Source: Gloeothece verrucosa PCC 7822 (GTDB lineage Bacteria; Cyanobacteriota; Cyanobacteriia; Cyanobacteriales; Microcystaceae). From it: DNA of 64,000 nucleotides. Of this stretch, positions 1 through 9,234 are shown piece by piece (the first letter of the stretch is position 1; every line of letters begins with the position of its first letter). A model generated the notes under the pieces. It was given only the letters and a program-made list of their open reading frames with translations. It ran no database searches and was not told the DNA's origin. The DNA lies in the NCBI RefSeq assembly GCF_000147335.1, contig NC_014501.1:558001-622000 (forward strand), written 5' to 3'. Both the position numbers and the translations under genes were made by a program.

Positions 1-650
1 ACTTCTTTTTACTTTCAAATTATAAAATATTTTAGCGGGTTGAGCCACTTTACTCTCTGATTCTGTCAATCTTGAGGATAAAGTCTCTTAGCCGTAACTG
101 AACTGTTTGGCTCAAGAACCTGTGGCTCTACAAGTTTAAGTATGCTAACTAAACGGTATAAACTTTATAGGGTAACAATCTGAGTTGGTTACTGTCACTT
201 TATAACTAAAACTCAGAGCTTATATGGCTTATAGGTATGAACTAGCATACTTCAACGTGGAGAACCGAACCTGTTACCCTTACATTACTTACAATACCTA
301 CATTAGAAAAATACAACAGTTAACGATTCTCTATAATCCAACGTCGAACCTATAAAAATTTATTTTCATGAAATTTCGATTTTTTGTATAATCAAGAAAA
401 ATTCCTAAAATCGTGTAAATTGTATTTTGAAGTTTCGCTTAATGAGTAACTATAACTATTACTTTTTATCTGTCTTTAGATAGATGTTATAAAAATAGTG
501 TAATCAAAAAATCTAAGGTTTTTCCTTAACAATCTATTTTTTAGTAATATTAAATTACACAGAAGTTTGATGATTATTTATACTCCATCAACCCTTTTTT
601 CCGGAAATATTCGATTAAATGAAAGATGAATAAAGTTGCAAGACTTTAAT
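1..650. other. AT-rich noncoding stretch, possible replication-control region
   Basis: No convincing gene is visible in these 650 bases, which are strongly AT-rich. They lie upstream of a small helix-turn-helix protein and the plasmid replication gene, so an origin or control region is possible. Inverted repeats at 138-279 are the only clear structure. No regularly spaced iterons were recognised by eye. The region ends with a run of A/T tracts that could hold promoters. Confidence 0.4.
138..279. repeat. Nested inverted repeats in the leftmost noncoding region
   Basis: AAGTATGCTA at 138-147 is inverted as TAGCATACTT at 243-252. GGGTAACA at 170-177 is inverted as TGTTACCC at 272-279. The two pairs interleave over 140 bases. 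Such paired arms upstream of replication genes could be protein-binding sites, but the arms are short and chance is possible in AT-rich DNA. Confidence 0.35.
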
Positions 651-763
651 TCTTGCAGTACAATCGCCCTATAAACCCAGAGAAGAGAGGAATACTTAAC
701 GCCGGGTTCGGTGCTTCCGACACCTACTACCGACGATTTCCCCCCACATCTGACTACCCAGAC

Positions 764-1153
764 ATGGAGATTAAGACCATGCTAACAACAAACGGTTTTG
801 TCCCTAAACCGCAAAGCTCTGATGCTAATCAAGCTATTTATCTCTGTACCAAGTATCCCCTCGAAATAAAGCCGCCTTCATTAAGTCCGCGTGAATTCTG
901 TCGGAAAATGTTCGGTCTAGACGGCTTGTCGGAAGTGGATATCTTGACAGCCGAGATGCAACCTAATTATCGCAAGCAGTGTATCGCACTGTTTGTACGA
1001 GTATTGGGAGTCAAGCGTCAGACCATTTTCAACTGGGGTAAGGGTATAGATTTTGACGATATGCCCCCTATCCATCAGCGATTCTTAGGAATTTGCTACG
1101 AGCGTTATGAACTGATGGCCCAAGTTAAGAGATTGCGTCGTTTCAGTGCCTAG
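764..1153 (+). CDS. Small putative helix-turn-helix DNA-binding protein
   Basis: I do not recognise a named family. The C-terminal half contains a helix-turn-helix-like stretch (VLGVKRQTIFNWGKG), which suggests DNA binding and fits a control gene upstream of a plasmid replication operon. ATG at 764 and ATG at 779 are the likely starts; a TTG at 653 in the same frame would add 37 residues (166 aa in all). No strong ribosome binding site decides between them. A hairpin directly after the stop could end its transcript. The protein is basic at the extreme C-terminus (KRLRRF). A role in copy control is inference from position only. Confidence 0.5.
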   Translation: MEIKTMLTTNGFVPKPQSSDANQAIYLCTKYPLEIKPPSLSPREFCRKMFGLDGLSEVDILTAEMQPNYRKQCIALFVRVLGVKRQTIFNWGKGIDFDDMPPIHQRFLGICYERYELMAQVKRLRRFSA

Positions 1154-1162
1154 CGGCTGTTC

Positions 1163-1221
1163 TAATTGGGGTTATTGGCAACTGATTCCTAGCTCATTGG
1201 AGCAACGCCAAACCCCAATTA
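1163..1221 (+). terminator. Hairpin after the HTH gene
   Basis: TAATTGGGGTT at 1163-1173 pairs with AACCCCAATTA at 1211-1221, and the stem can be extended by ATTGGC with GCC inside the loop. It sits 10 bases after the stop of the upstream gene. There is no long T-run, so it may be a structured RNA element rather than a classic rho-independent terminator. Confidence 0.4.
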
Positions 1222-1470
1222 TTAGCCAGAAAATCTAGGAACTGCTTGCAATCCTACGAATACGAACTTTTGCCAGAATCAGGGGCGGTATGTCTTCTAG
1301 GACTTACGCACTCAGCATCGGAAACCTTGATTTGGGGTTGAAGCGATCGCTTATGTAGCTCCCTCAAACCCTTATTATGAAAGTGAAGAGTGCGTAACTC
1401 CTATCTTCATAGATTTTCCCCAGGCACTTATCGCCATCGCTACATCATAGCTATTTTCAGACGTACAACC

Positions 1471-1490
1471 GTGCGGAACGAGTTCCGCAC
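1471..1490. repeat. Dispersed palindromic repeat, copy 1
   Basis: A perfect 20-bp palindrome (GTGCGGAACGAGTTCCGCAC would read the same apart from its two central base pairs) followed by CCCAG. Near-identical copies occur at 37810-37829 and 55866-55885, outside the integrated element, so this is a genome-wide repeat family. Apart from this and the hairpin at 1163-1221, the gap 1154-1565 shows a HIP1 octamer near 1346 and nothing else clear. Confidence 0.6.
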
Positions 1491-1565
1491 CCCAGTCAAT
1501 TTTGGCATTGGCTTCCGTAGGCAATCAGGACAGTTTCTTCGGAGAAAAATAAGGAGAAACGAATA

Positions 1566-1883
1566 ATGATTAGCCCAGTTCAAAGCGCAATTCAAATCGA
1601 ACTCTTCCCCATTGAAGATACAATCTATACTCTTATTATTGAATCTATCCCCCTCAATGAGCGAGTCCTACCAGAATGGGAATACCGTCTCATCCATCAC
1701 GAAACCGGACTGCAAGTTCCAGGGCAGTTTACGAAAGCACAAGCCGAACAGATACAAAAAGTTACTCAGCAATGGGATTGGAGTGTTGACAAGAAGAATA
1801 AACCCGCCTGTGCCGCTCAATTACTCCAGTTCTTGGAACAACTTTGTGCCCCTTCTTGTAAAAAGCAGGAGGGACAGATATGA
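1566..1883 (+). CDS. Unknown 105-aa protein coupled to the replication gene
   Basis: I do not recognise this family. The start is supported by AAGGAG (1550-1555) upstream of the ATG. Its stop overlaps the ATG of the replication gene (ATGA at 1880-1883), so the two are translationally coupled. The sequence has an IELFPIED stretch near the N-terminus, a QVPGQFTKAQAEQIQ stretch mid-protein, and no membrane segment. The tight coupling suggests it assists or regulates replication initiation; that is inference. Confidence 0.65.
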   Translation: MISPVQSAIQIELFPIEDTIYTLIIESIPLNERVLPEWEYRLIHHETGLQVPGQFTKAQAEQIQKVTQQWDWSVDKKNKPACAAQLLQFLEQLCAPSCKKQEGQI

Positions 1884-4800
1884 GTTGGAAACGATTTTAT
1901 AAGAGAGAATGTCCCGTCTGTGGTGGTACTCGAAAGGACTGTCGCCAAAATACAGTAACAGAACTCGTTCATTGTCGAGAACTCGATGCGGCTCCAAGCG
2001 ACTATGTTTTTCGGGGTTTTGACGGTCTAGGGTTCGGAATGTGGACAAACAAAGCCTCAGCCGAAGCATGGACAGAAGAAAAACGGCGAGAATGGCAAGA
2101 AATGAGAAGGCGAGAACAAGAGCGAAAACAATTACGCTTGAGTCGTCTGCTCACTGATGCCGAACGAGATATTGCTATCCGCTCAATTCTTAGCCAATTA
2201 GAACTAAGTGACGAGCATCGCCACCAACTGCAACAGCGTGGCATGAGCGATGAGCAAATTGAAGCAGGACTGTACCGCTCGGTTAAGCAATGGCAGCAAC
2301 TAGAAACCGAAGTGGATGACAATTTGGCGGGAGTGTTGCGTGGCGGCAAAAAGCTTTATGTTCCCGTCTCAGGTATTTTGTGCCCTATAGCCAACGAGCA
2401 AGGTCAGTTAGTGGGCTGGCAAATTCGTCTAGATTACCTCGACCAATTTCCCAAATATTTATGGGCATCATCGGAAAAGAAGCGGCGAAACGAGGGGCCA
2501 TCTGTCCACTTGAAAAATGGCGAGTTACCCTTAGCGTTCTTTGCGCCTTCCACTGAACCCCATGAAGTCATCAGTAAATGGTTTAAAAAGCAAAAAGAAG
2601 ACAAAACCATCATTCCCGTAGCCCTAACTGAAGGAGTAGCATTTAAACCGTCCATTACTTGTGAGCGGCTTGGAATGTACACTATTGGGGCTTCTGGGGG
2701 TAACTTCGCCTCTAGCCCCGAAACTCTTAAAAGCTACCTAGAAAGCATAAAAGAGCAAATAGAAGCACAAAGAGCCGAAAATGACGATAACGACGATAAT
2801 ACCAGCCCCAACAATATTGTTTTGCAACCCATTCTATTTGCCGATGCAGGTTGTCTTGTAAACGAGAACATCATCAAAATTTACAGCAACACCATCGGCT
2901 ATCTCGAAACACTCGGTTTTGAAACCCGTATTGCTTGGTGGGGTCAACGGGATAAGGATAACGGTGACATAGATGAGATTGATGAGGCGGCTTTAGCTTC
3001 TATTAAATTGCTGTCAACGAATGAATTCTTCTCTCTGGTTAAAAAAACGCAGCGCGACATCAAAGTCAAAGCCGTTCAGCGTCAATTACAAAGCCTCACC
3101 TACGAACCGAACATCCGTCTAAACAGCCGCTACTTACCTGACTTAGCCGCTCTAATTCCCAACGAGGGTATTGTAGCCCTGAAGTCCCCCAAAGGTACTG
3201 GTAAAAGTGTTCAGATTCAAAAGATTATCGAATCCTGCCAAAGTGGGGGAATGAAGGTGATTTCTCTCACTCCCAGACGGGCTTTAGGACGAGAGCAGAG
3301 TCTTAAGTGGGGCATTACCTGGGGTGGCGATCAAATCTCTGGTCTAGACCGTGTAACCTTGTTGGAGAACATGGAAAGCCTGGGAATTTGTTGGGATAGC
3401 GTCTGGAAGCTCCTAGAACGGGATTGGAGGCATAGCCTAGTCATCATCGACGAGTCAGAACTGGCATTAATTCACCTGCTGCTGAGTTCGACTTGTAAGG
3501 ACAAACGACCTCTCATCCTGCGAGTTTTGGAGAATAAAATACGAGAATCTCTAGCCAACGGCGGAATGCTTCTGATTGCCGATGCGGACATGAGTGGCCT
3601 GTCCATCAACTATTTTAAGGCGCTTGTTCCGGACGCTCCGGTTTTCGTCGTCACCAACGAGTATGTAGGCAAGGAAACCCAATGGTCAATAGAATTTCAT
3701 ACGGGCAAGAAAGATACTGCGATCGCGCAATTAATTGCCGATTTAGCCAGACCGGTAATTGATAATGGAGTCGAAAGGCAGCGAAGAATCGCTATCCCCA
3801 CCGATTCTCAAGACCAAGCCGAAGCTTTAGAGCGTTTTATTCGAGAATGCTACCCCCACCTAATTGTCGTCCGCATTGACAGTAGCACCACAGAAACCGA
3901 CGAGGGAAGGAGTTTTGTCGAGCGTCCCAACGATAAACTTCTAGAAATTAAGCCAGATGTCCTCATTTACACTTCCTCGATGGGGGCAGGAGTCTCCATC
4001 GATCTGTCTTGGTTTGACCTCATGTATGCTTTCTTTACTGGTGTTCTCGAACCGAGTCAATGTCGCCAAATGCTCAGTCGGGTAAGAGAGAATATCCCTC
4101 GGATTATCTGGTGTCGTAGTCGTGGGAAAGTCGAAGGCCATAACTCTTTTTTCCCCGAAGAAATTAAGGAGCATCTGTTTACCTTCCATAGGGAAACGAG
4201 CATCCTCATTGATGTGGCTAAAGCGATCGCGCCCGATAATCCTACTGATTGGCAAATTCGCCAAGCTTACGATGCTATTTGGAATCGGGAAACACAAACT
4301 TGGGATAATCCTCACGTTAATCTGTACTGTAGCCTCATAGCCAGGAAGAATTATGGATTAGCTAACCTAGCTTGCGAGTTACACCGCCAGTTAATAGAAG
4401 AAGGTCACATTATTATCAATAATAAAGGGCGCGATAACACTGACGAGGGGTCTAGGGTTGCCGACATAAAAAAACAGCTACCAAAGGAGGAAGCGGAGGC
4501 AATCTCTGAAGCAGACGATATTCCGCTTGATGTCGCGCTTTTAATGTCCCAAAAAAACAATCCTACTCAAGAGGAAAGCCGCCAGATAGCTAAAGCTCTC
4601 CTGAAGGCGGAACTTCCTGGGATAGAATTGACCAAAGAATTCATATACAAGGCAACTACGAAAGACCGCCGCAAGTGGCTTAATGCTCAAAAACTGTTCT
4701 GGTACTCCCAAAACCCTGATAAAACTAAAATTCTCGACCTGCGGGAGTGGTTAGATCATCTGTGGCAATTTGTTAATGGGGCGGTTTATTTGCCCGATAT

Positions 4801-6325
4801 ACGGACTTATTCTTTCCAAATTAAAGTTCTGCAAGATATCGGGCTTTTTGAGAGCATCGATTTACAAAATCCCGATAAGGAGTATAGCGGTGACGATGAA
4901 GGCATTCAGAAAGTGCTACGACTAGCGAGAAAGTTTTCTCGAAGTATAAATACTGCTTTTAATTTCAAGGTAACAAACCAAACCAAGCCCATCCAATTTA
5001 TTAACCGACTGCTCAATCGTGTTGGGCTGCATCTGAAATTTGAGCGTCAGGTGAAGGGGAGACAACGTTTTTACCGACTTGCTCTCGATAAGCTAAATGA
5101 TCCCGATCGCATTGCGGTTCTAGATTCTTTAAGCCAGAAATGGGAGCAACTTGGCTCTGAATCTGACTCTTGGGCATCAGAGCCAGTAAATATAAATAAT
5201 ACTGTCGAGTGTTGTGATCCTCAAACTCTTTTCTTGGTCAACAACATTCATGAAAGCGTCGAAGCTACGGGGGCAATTTCTAGGGAAAAAACTCTGACTC
5301 CAAAAGCGGTTCAACTTAGCTCTGAGTCTAATTCCTGGGGGTCACAACACTCGCTGACAATTAATAATAACAACGGCAACTGTTGTGATCTTGTACCCCT
5401 CTCGTTGGATAACAATAGTGCTAAAAACGTCGAAGCTACGGGGGTAATTGCCGAACAAAAAACTTCTTCTCAAAAACCGGTTCAACTTAGCTCTGGGTCT
5501 GAATCCTGGGGGTCACAACACTCGCTGATCAATAATAATAATAACGGCGACTGTTGTGACGCTCAACCTCTCTCATTGGACAACAACGTTGGTGAAAGAG
5601 TCGAAGCTACGAGGGAAGTTGCCTCTGAAAAAACTTTGACTCCAAAACCCGTTCAAGTTCTCTCTGAGTCTGATTCCTGGGGGTCACAACACTCGCTGAC
5701 AATTAATTATAACAACGGCGACTGTTGTGATGCTCAACCTTTCTCGTTGGACAACAATAGTAGTGAAACAGTACAAGGAACAAAGGAAATTTCAGGCGAA
5801 AAAACTCTGACTTTAAAAGCGGTTCAACTTAGCTCTGAGTCTGATTCCTGGGGGTCACAACACTCGCCAATAAATAATAATAATAACGGCAACTGTTGTG
5901 ATGCTCAATCGGTGGACCAGGACGAAGCACAACAAAACGCTATAGAAATAAATAATAACGGCGGCTGTTGTGATGCTCAATCTCCGGCTTTTGATGAAGT
6001 ACAACAAAACGCTTTAGAAATAAATGATAACGGCGAGTGTCCTGGCTCTCAAACCGAATCAGCGACCTCTACTGACGATTTCAGGGGCCGACATATTCCC
6101 TCTCAATACCGGGAAAGTGTGCTAGAACTATCCGCGTGGTTGACTCAGGCCGAGTCGGTTATGGAAAGTCCAGAAACGTTCCAAGCTATTCTAGACGTGG
6201 CAATCGAGTATCTCCAATTGGTGCCAGAAGCTCGAAATTGGCTGTGGGAATCGCTGCAATCTAGGGTTACAACAGTCATTTGGCAGATTTTTCCAGATTA
6301 TTATCAATTTTTTAGGTGGGGGTGA
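1880..6325 (+). CDS. CyRepA1-family plasmid replication protein (primase/helicase-like)
   Basis: Large 1481-residue protein with the layout of cyanobacterial plasmid CyRepA1 proteins. It has an N-terminal Cys-rich motif (CPVCGG, residues about 11-16), then a Toprim-like DUF3854 region (LTEGVAF near residue 250, FADAG near 320). A P-loop NTPase/helicase core follows, with Walker A PKGTGKS near 437-443 and Walker B IIDESE near 522. These point to primase and helicase activity at a plasmid origin. The C-terminal 400 residues are unusual: five 57-residue repeats rich in Asn, Ser and CCD motifs (about 1090-1370), followed by a short conserved-looking tail. It overlaps the upstream 105-aa gene by 4 bases. 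The family assignment is from recalled domain order, not a search. Confidence 0.8.
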   Translation: MSWKRFYKRECPVCGGTRKDCRQNTVTELVHCRELDAAPSDYVFRGFDGLGFGMWTNKASAEAWTEEKRREWQEMRRREQERKQLRLSRLLTDAERDIAIRSILSQLELSDEHRHQLQQRGMSDEQIEAGLYRSVKQWQQLETEVDDNLAGVLRGGKKLYVPVSGILCPIANEQGQLVGWQIRLDYLDQFPKYLWASSEKKRRNEGPSVHLKNGELPLAFFAPSTEPHEVISKWFKKQKEDKTIIPVALTEGVAFKPSITCERLGMYTIGASGGNFASSPETLKSYLESIKEQIEAQRAENDDNDDNTSPNNIVLQPILFADAGCLVNENIIKIYSNTIGYLETLGFETRIAWWGQRDKDNGDIDEIDEAALASIKLLSTNEFFSLVKKTQRDIKVKAVQRQLQSLTYEPNIRLNSRYLPDLAALIPNEGIVALKSPKGTGKSVQIQKIIESCQSGGMKVISLTPRRALGREQSLKWGITWGGDQISGLDRVTLLENMESLGICWDSVWKLLERDWRHSLVIIDESELALIHLLLSSTCKDKRPLILRVLENKIRESLANGGMLLIADADMSGLSINYFKALVPDAPVFVVTNEYVGKETQWSIEFHTGKKDTAIAQLIADLARPVIDNGVERQRRIAIPTDSQDQAEALERFIRECYPHLIVVRIDSSTTETDEGRSFVERPNDKLLEIKPDVLIYTSSMGAGVSIDLSWFDLMYAFFTGVLEPSQCRQMLSRVRENIPRIIWCRSRGKVEGHNSFFPEEIKEHLFTFHRETSILIDVAKAIAPDNPTDWQIRQAYDAIWNRETQTWDNPHVNLYCSLIARKNYGLANLACELHRQLIEEGHIIINNKGRDNTDEGSRVADIKKQLPKEEAEAISEADDIPLDVALLMSQKNNPTQEESRQIAKALLKAELPGIELTKEFIYKATTKDRRKWLNAQKLFWYSQNPDKTKILDLREWLDHLWQFVNGAVYLPDIRTYSFQIKVLQDIGLFESIDLQNPDKEYSGDDEGIQKVLRLARKFSRSINTAFNFKVTNQTKPIQFINRLLNRVGLHLKFERQVKGRQRFYRLALDKLNDPDRIAVLDSLSQKWEQLGSESDSWASEPVNINNTVECCDPQTLFLVNNIHESVEATGAISREKTLTPKAVQLSSESNSWGSQHSLTINNNNGNCCDLVPLSLDNNSAKNVEATGVIAEQKTSSQKPVQLSSGSESWGSQHSLINNNNNGDCCDAQPLSLDNNVGERVEATREVASEKTLTPKPVQVLSESDSWGSQHSLTINYNNGDCCDAQPFSLDNNSSETVQGTKEISGEKTLTLKAVQLSSESDSWGSQHSPINNNNNGNCCDAQSVDQDEAQQNAIEINNNGGCCDAQSPAFDEVQQNALEINDNGECPGSQTESATSTDDFRGRHIPSQYRESVLELSAWLTQAESVMESPETFQAILDVAIEYLQLVPEARNWLWESLQSRVTTVIWQIFPDYYQFFRWG
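5150..5990 (+). repeat. 171-bp in-frame tandem repeats in the replication gene
   Basis: A CCTGGGGGTCACAACAC core recurs at 5334, 5505, 5676 and 5847, an exact 171-bp period, with a more diverged first unit near 5165 and shortened units after 5900. Each unit encodes 57 residues including SxSWGSQHS, a run of Asn codons and GxCCD. High nucleotide identity between units suggests recent expansion or homogenisation. Confidence 0.85.
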
Positions 6326-6326
6326 G

Positions 6327-6617
6327 ATGCCAACAGAAATTTGGCTACAAGATCAACCATTGAGTCAACTAAGTGTGAGCGCGTCCATCAAGGTAGATGC
6401 TGCTGCCACCGATGGAACTTCGACGGTTAAAATCTTTGCACGGCTTGACTTTCACCCTGCTGCCACACTAGGGACGACCATTTCTGTGCCCAAGGGCAAT
6501 CAGCACTCAATTGATGAAGTCGTTTTGATGACGTTGAAGCTATCGCGGTGGGTTGGTTTGCCCTCCATGCGATCGCTCTGTGGATACTCCAATGTAAATT
6601 CACGCCAACACCCTTAA
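6327..6617 (+). CDS. Doubtful 96-aa protein after the replication gene
   Basis: The ATG lies 1 base after the replication gene's stop and follows a G-rich stretch (GGTGGGGGTGAG) that could serve as ribosome binding site. The product has no recognisable domain. Its second half reads into sequence with little coding character, so it may be a genuine small gene, a decayed one, or chance. Confidence 0.3.
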   Translation: MPTEIWLQDQPLSQLSVSASIKVDAAATDGTSTVKIFARLDFHPAATLGTTISVPKGNQHSIDEVVLMTLKLSRWVGLPSMRSLCGYSNVNSRQHP

Positions 6618-7085
6618 ACTCAATAGTTATATAGTTATTAAAGATAATCAGTTCATGGAGATCCCCTTCATGGGGTAAAATATTTCCTGCCACCAATGGG
6701 GATCAAATCACATATAATTCTTAGCTGGTATAGATTTGGGGGGGATCACAATACTTGCCTATAATAAATAATATATTCGCTAATATGTACACCCTAAAAG
6801 TGACGCATTAAACTTTTGTGTGACTTGAAAAGATCATTTTTAAGTACGATCTTAATGGGATTAGGCGATCCCCAAAGATAAGAATCACAAGGATATGTGT
6901 ACTCTACACACCCCTAGTGACCAAGAGGAAAAGTGCATTTGTAGCGCAACGATCAAGATAAGTTAGCTTTAAGAATGCCTTAGACGAAGTACAATAGAAA
7001 TCTAGAGGAAATTTGTATAACAATAATTGACTACGATCACTCGAATATAGGAAGCTTAATGTAAAGATTATAGTATTGTCAATAA
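6618..7085. other. Noncoding AT-rich gap between replication gene and CHAT cassette
   Basis: About 470 bases with no plausible gene on either strand. It separates the rightward replication operon from the leftward CHAT cassette. No strong hairpin, repeat family or RNA gene was recognised. Confidence 0.4.
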
Positions 7086-7310
7086 GACTTTATTGCAAAT
7101 GAATACGAATCGGTTTTTAGGGAGTCAACCCCTTTGGTATATTTGGCGCAGTTGGAGGAAAAAGGGTTAACAAAGGAGAGAATTGCTGAAATTTTGCGTT
7201 TTCACTTAATTGAGTCCAAGTGGTTAAGAGAGGTTGATTTTGAGGGTTTTTTTAAGGAACGAACGCAAGAGTTATTGGAGATGATTAAATCGGCGATGGG
7301 GAAAGCATGA
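7086..7310 (+). pseudogene. 5'-truncated gene remnant
   Basis: From 7086 to the stop at 7308-7310 the frame is open and reads like real protein (LVYLAQLEEKGLTKERIAEI, then LIESKWLREVDFEGFF), but there is no start codon with the expected N-terminus and a TAA lies immediately upstream. It therefore looks like the C-terminal 60-70 residues of a lost gene. I cannot name the family. It lies tail to tail with the last gene of the CHAT cassette. Confidence 0.45.
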
Positions 7311-7317
7311 CAGTTGG

Positions 7318-8751
7318 TTATGCCTTAAATTTTTTAAATTTGCGAATTATTATAGCTATTAATTCTATGAGTAAATAAGCCAAAATAGCACAAATCAGGC
7401 TTAAAATAACTGATGTAGAAAAGGGATGTAGGGGACGGAATGAGGGAGGTAATAAAGGATTTTCTGGGGTAATTAAGGGGTAGCTAGTAGCAACAATTCC
7501 CGCTACTGCTAAACCTGAACCTATCGCTAATATGGTAATTTGAAGACGGATATCTTTTTCTTTTTCTCTTGCTTCTTTGAGGCGATCGCTTTTTGCTTGA
7601 TCTATTTCTATCAGTCCTCTAATGGTTTCTATTCCTTGATTTAATATGATAGTTCCTTGATGAAAATAGTTTAAGTCTGCTTTTATTTGTGTTTGTAATG
7701 TTGTCCATTCTTCCCCACATAATGAGGCAAAAAAGTCAAGATTATTGTTGGTTAATTTTTGTAAATAGTTGAGTTTAGTTTGATAGTTAGAACTATGAAT
7801 AGCAATGGTATTTTGATAGTATTCTAAGTTACGTAGTTTTCGAGAATAGTCTAAGGAGAGGTTTAAGAGTTGTTTGAGTTTTTGATTAAAGTCTTCGAGT
7901 TCATTTGAGGATAAAATCTGGTTTTCTTGGGGTTGAGAGTTAAAACTAGAAATAAGTCTGTCAATTTCTGACACTTTTTTATCTAGTTCGTGATAGTCTA
8001 GGCGACTATCAGCATAAGCGGTAATTATTTTGTGATGGTATAATAATAAACTCGGTAATTCCCAGTAAATTTTATTGAAGTTTTCACTGCTAGATTCTTC
8101 AGCAAAGAAAAGTATTAAAGCGTGAAATTGATCGAGTTTGGGATTGCCATATTCTATAATTTCACTGTTGAATAATTCCCCTTTTCTGTAAAATTTTGCT
8201 TGGATTTCTTCTAAAGATAAATTTAATAAATGATGTAAACATTGATTGGCTATTTTTTCTTTATTTTCTGTTATATTTGGGTCTAAAAAGGCTGTTATTA
8301 AAAAGGTTTGACCTAATTTAGTATTAATTTGTAAACAATGATCAGGGTTAAATTCTTTTAATTGTTCAAGTTTAATATTGTCTTTCTGCGCGGTTTGGGG
8401 AATATAAAAGTTTAAGCTTAAGACATAACTATCGGCAATTTGTTGAGGATAAACTAAGAGTTTTCGATAGGGTTTATTCGTTTTTGGGTTTAGGTTTTGA
8501 GATGAAAATAAAAGACCTCTTTTACTTTCTGTGAATAGGCTAAACCTTGAGGCTTTGGGGGTGTCTTTCCGTAAGTCTAGGGTTTTTTCGGTAAAATCTG
8601 GAAAAGGTTGAATGATAGTTTGATAAGTATTATTTACCCATTCACGGGGGAAATAAAGCGGTTGAAAGTTTTCATCTATTCCTGTTTGGATTTGAAAAAT
8701 AAAACTGTGAATATTGGCCGCATAAATATTAATATCTATATCATTCATCAC
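7318..8751 (-). CDS. 477-aa protein with two C-terminal membrane segments (possible membrane effector)
   Basis: Last gene of the leftward CHAT cassette, 6 bases after the 127-aa gene. Residues 1-395 are soluble, with helical and coiled-coil-like stretches (EKEKDIRLQ just before the membrane part). Two hydrophobic segments follow, near 400-420 (ITILAIGSGLAVAGIVATSY) and 442-466 (STSVILSLICAILAYLLIEL), ending in a basic tail (RKFKKFKA). I recognise no named family. In protease-based conflict systems the terminal membrane protein is often the effector that is cut or released, so a pore or membrane-damaging role is plausible but inferred. It lacks resemblance to the short bacterial gasdermins. 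It could equally be a membrane anchor for the complex. Confidence 0.75.
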   Translation of the reverse strand: MMNDIDINIYAANIHSFIFQIQTGIDENFQPLYFPREWVNNTYQTIIQPFPDFTEKTLDLRKDTPKASRFSLFTESKRGLLFSSQNLNPKTNKPYRKLLVYPQQIADSYVLSLNFYIPQTAQKDNIKLEQLKEFNPDHCLQINTKLGQTFLITAFLDPNITENKEKIANQCLHHLLNLSLEEIQAKFYRKGELFNSEIIEYGNPKLDQFHALILFFAEESSSENFNKIYWELPSLLLYHHKIITAYADSRLDYHELDKKVSEIDRLISSFNSQPQENQILSSNELEDFNQKLKQLLNLSLDYSRKLRNLEYYQNTIAIHSSNYQTKLNYLQKLTNNNLDFFASLCGEEWTTLQTQIKADLNYFHQGTIILNQGIETIRGLIEIDQAKSDRLKEAREKEKDIRLQITILAIGSGLAVAGIVATSYPLITPENPLLPPSFRPLHPFSTSVILSLICAILAYLLIELIAIIIRKFKKFKA

Positions 8752-8757
8752 TTTTTG

Positions 8758-9141
8758 TTATTTGGTGGTTGGGGGAGGTTGTTTGATGGTGCTTTGAATA
8801 GTTTGGCGGACTAAAGATTTATTGCCTATCATCTGTCCTTCTTGCCTAAGATTGTAGATTTCTTTTAATTGTTCCTCATTTTCTACAATATCAGCACGAA
8901 CTCTAATATTTTGACAAGTTTCTGATAAAGTAGTTTGGATGTCTGGATGTTGCTCACACCAGTCTAAAATGGTATCAGCAATCTCAAAATCTTCTTCTGT
9001 TTCTAGTTGCGCTAAATTTTTGTCTAGGTTTGCTAAGTCTTGCCAAGCATCAGCAGAAAAAATACTGTTTCTGTCTTTGATGAGTTTGACAAAAACTAAG
9101 AGGGTTTTCGTTGATTCATCTATTGTTGATTCTTTCATCAT
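8758..9141 (-). CDS. 127-aa small protein of the CHAT cassette
   Basis: Small acidic, helical protein encoded between the TPR-CHAT protease (93-base gap) and the membrane protein (6-base gap). The start is MMKES or the next Met. It has no Cys-rich motif or membrane segment; the C-terminus is a Pro/Thr-rich tail (KQPPPTTK). I do not recognise a family. Its place between the protease and the membrane protein fits an adaptor, inhibitor or substrate of the protease; all are inference. The middle segment LDWCEQHPDIQ is the only distinctive run. Confidence 0.65.
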   Translation of the reverse strand: MMKESTIDESTKTLLVFVKLIKDRNSIFSADAWQDLANLDKNLAQLETEEDFEIADTILDWCEQHPDIQTTLSETCQNIRVRADIVENEEQLKEIYNLRQEGQMIGNKSLVRQTIQSTIKQPPPTTK

Positions 9142-9234
9142 GGTTATCCTTACATCTCTTTAATGAAATTATTATATATATAGATTGATGCGTTGGGAAC
9201 ACATCCTACAAGTATTTACAATACTAAAATTATT

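Noticed and set aside
5150..5990. CRISPR-like array of direct repeats
   Set aside because: The repeats are 171 bp, in frame within a large gene and without unique spacers; no cas genes are near.
7318..8751. Bacterial gasdermin effector
   Set aside because: The protein is 477 aa with two C-terminal helices and shows none of the short gasdermin layout; only a functional analogy is possible.
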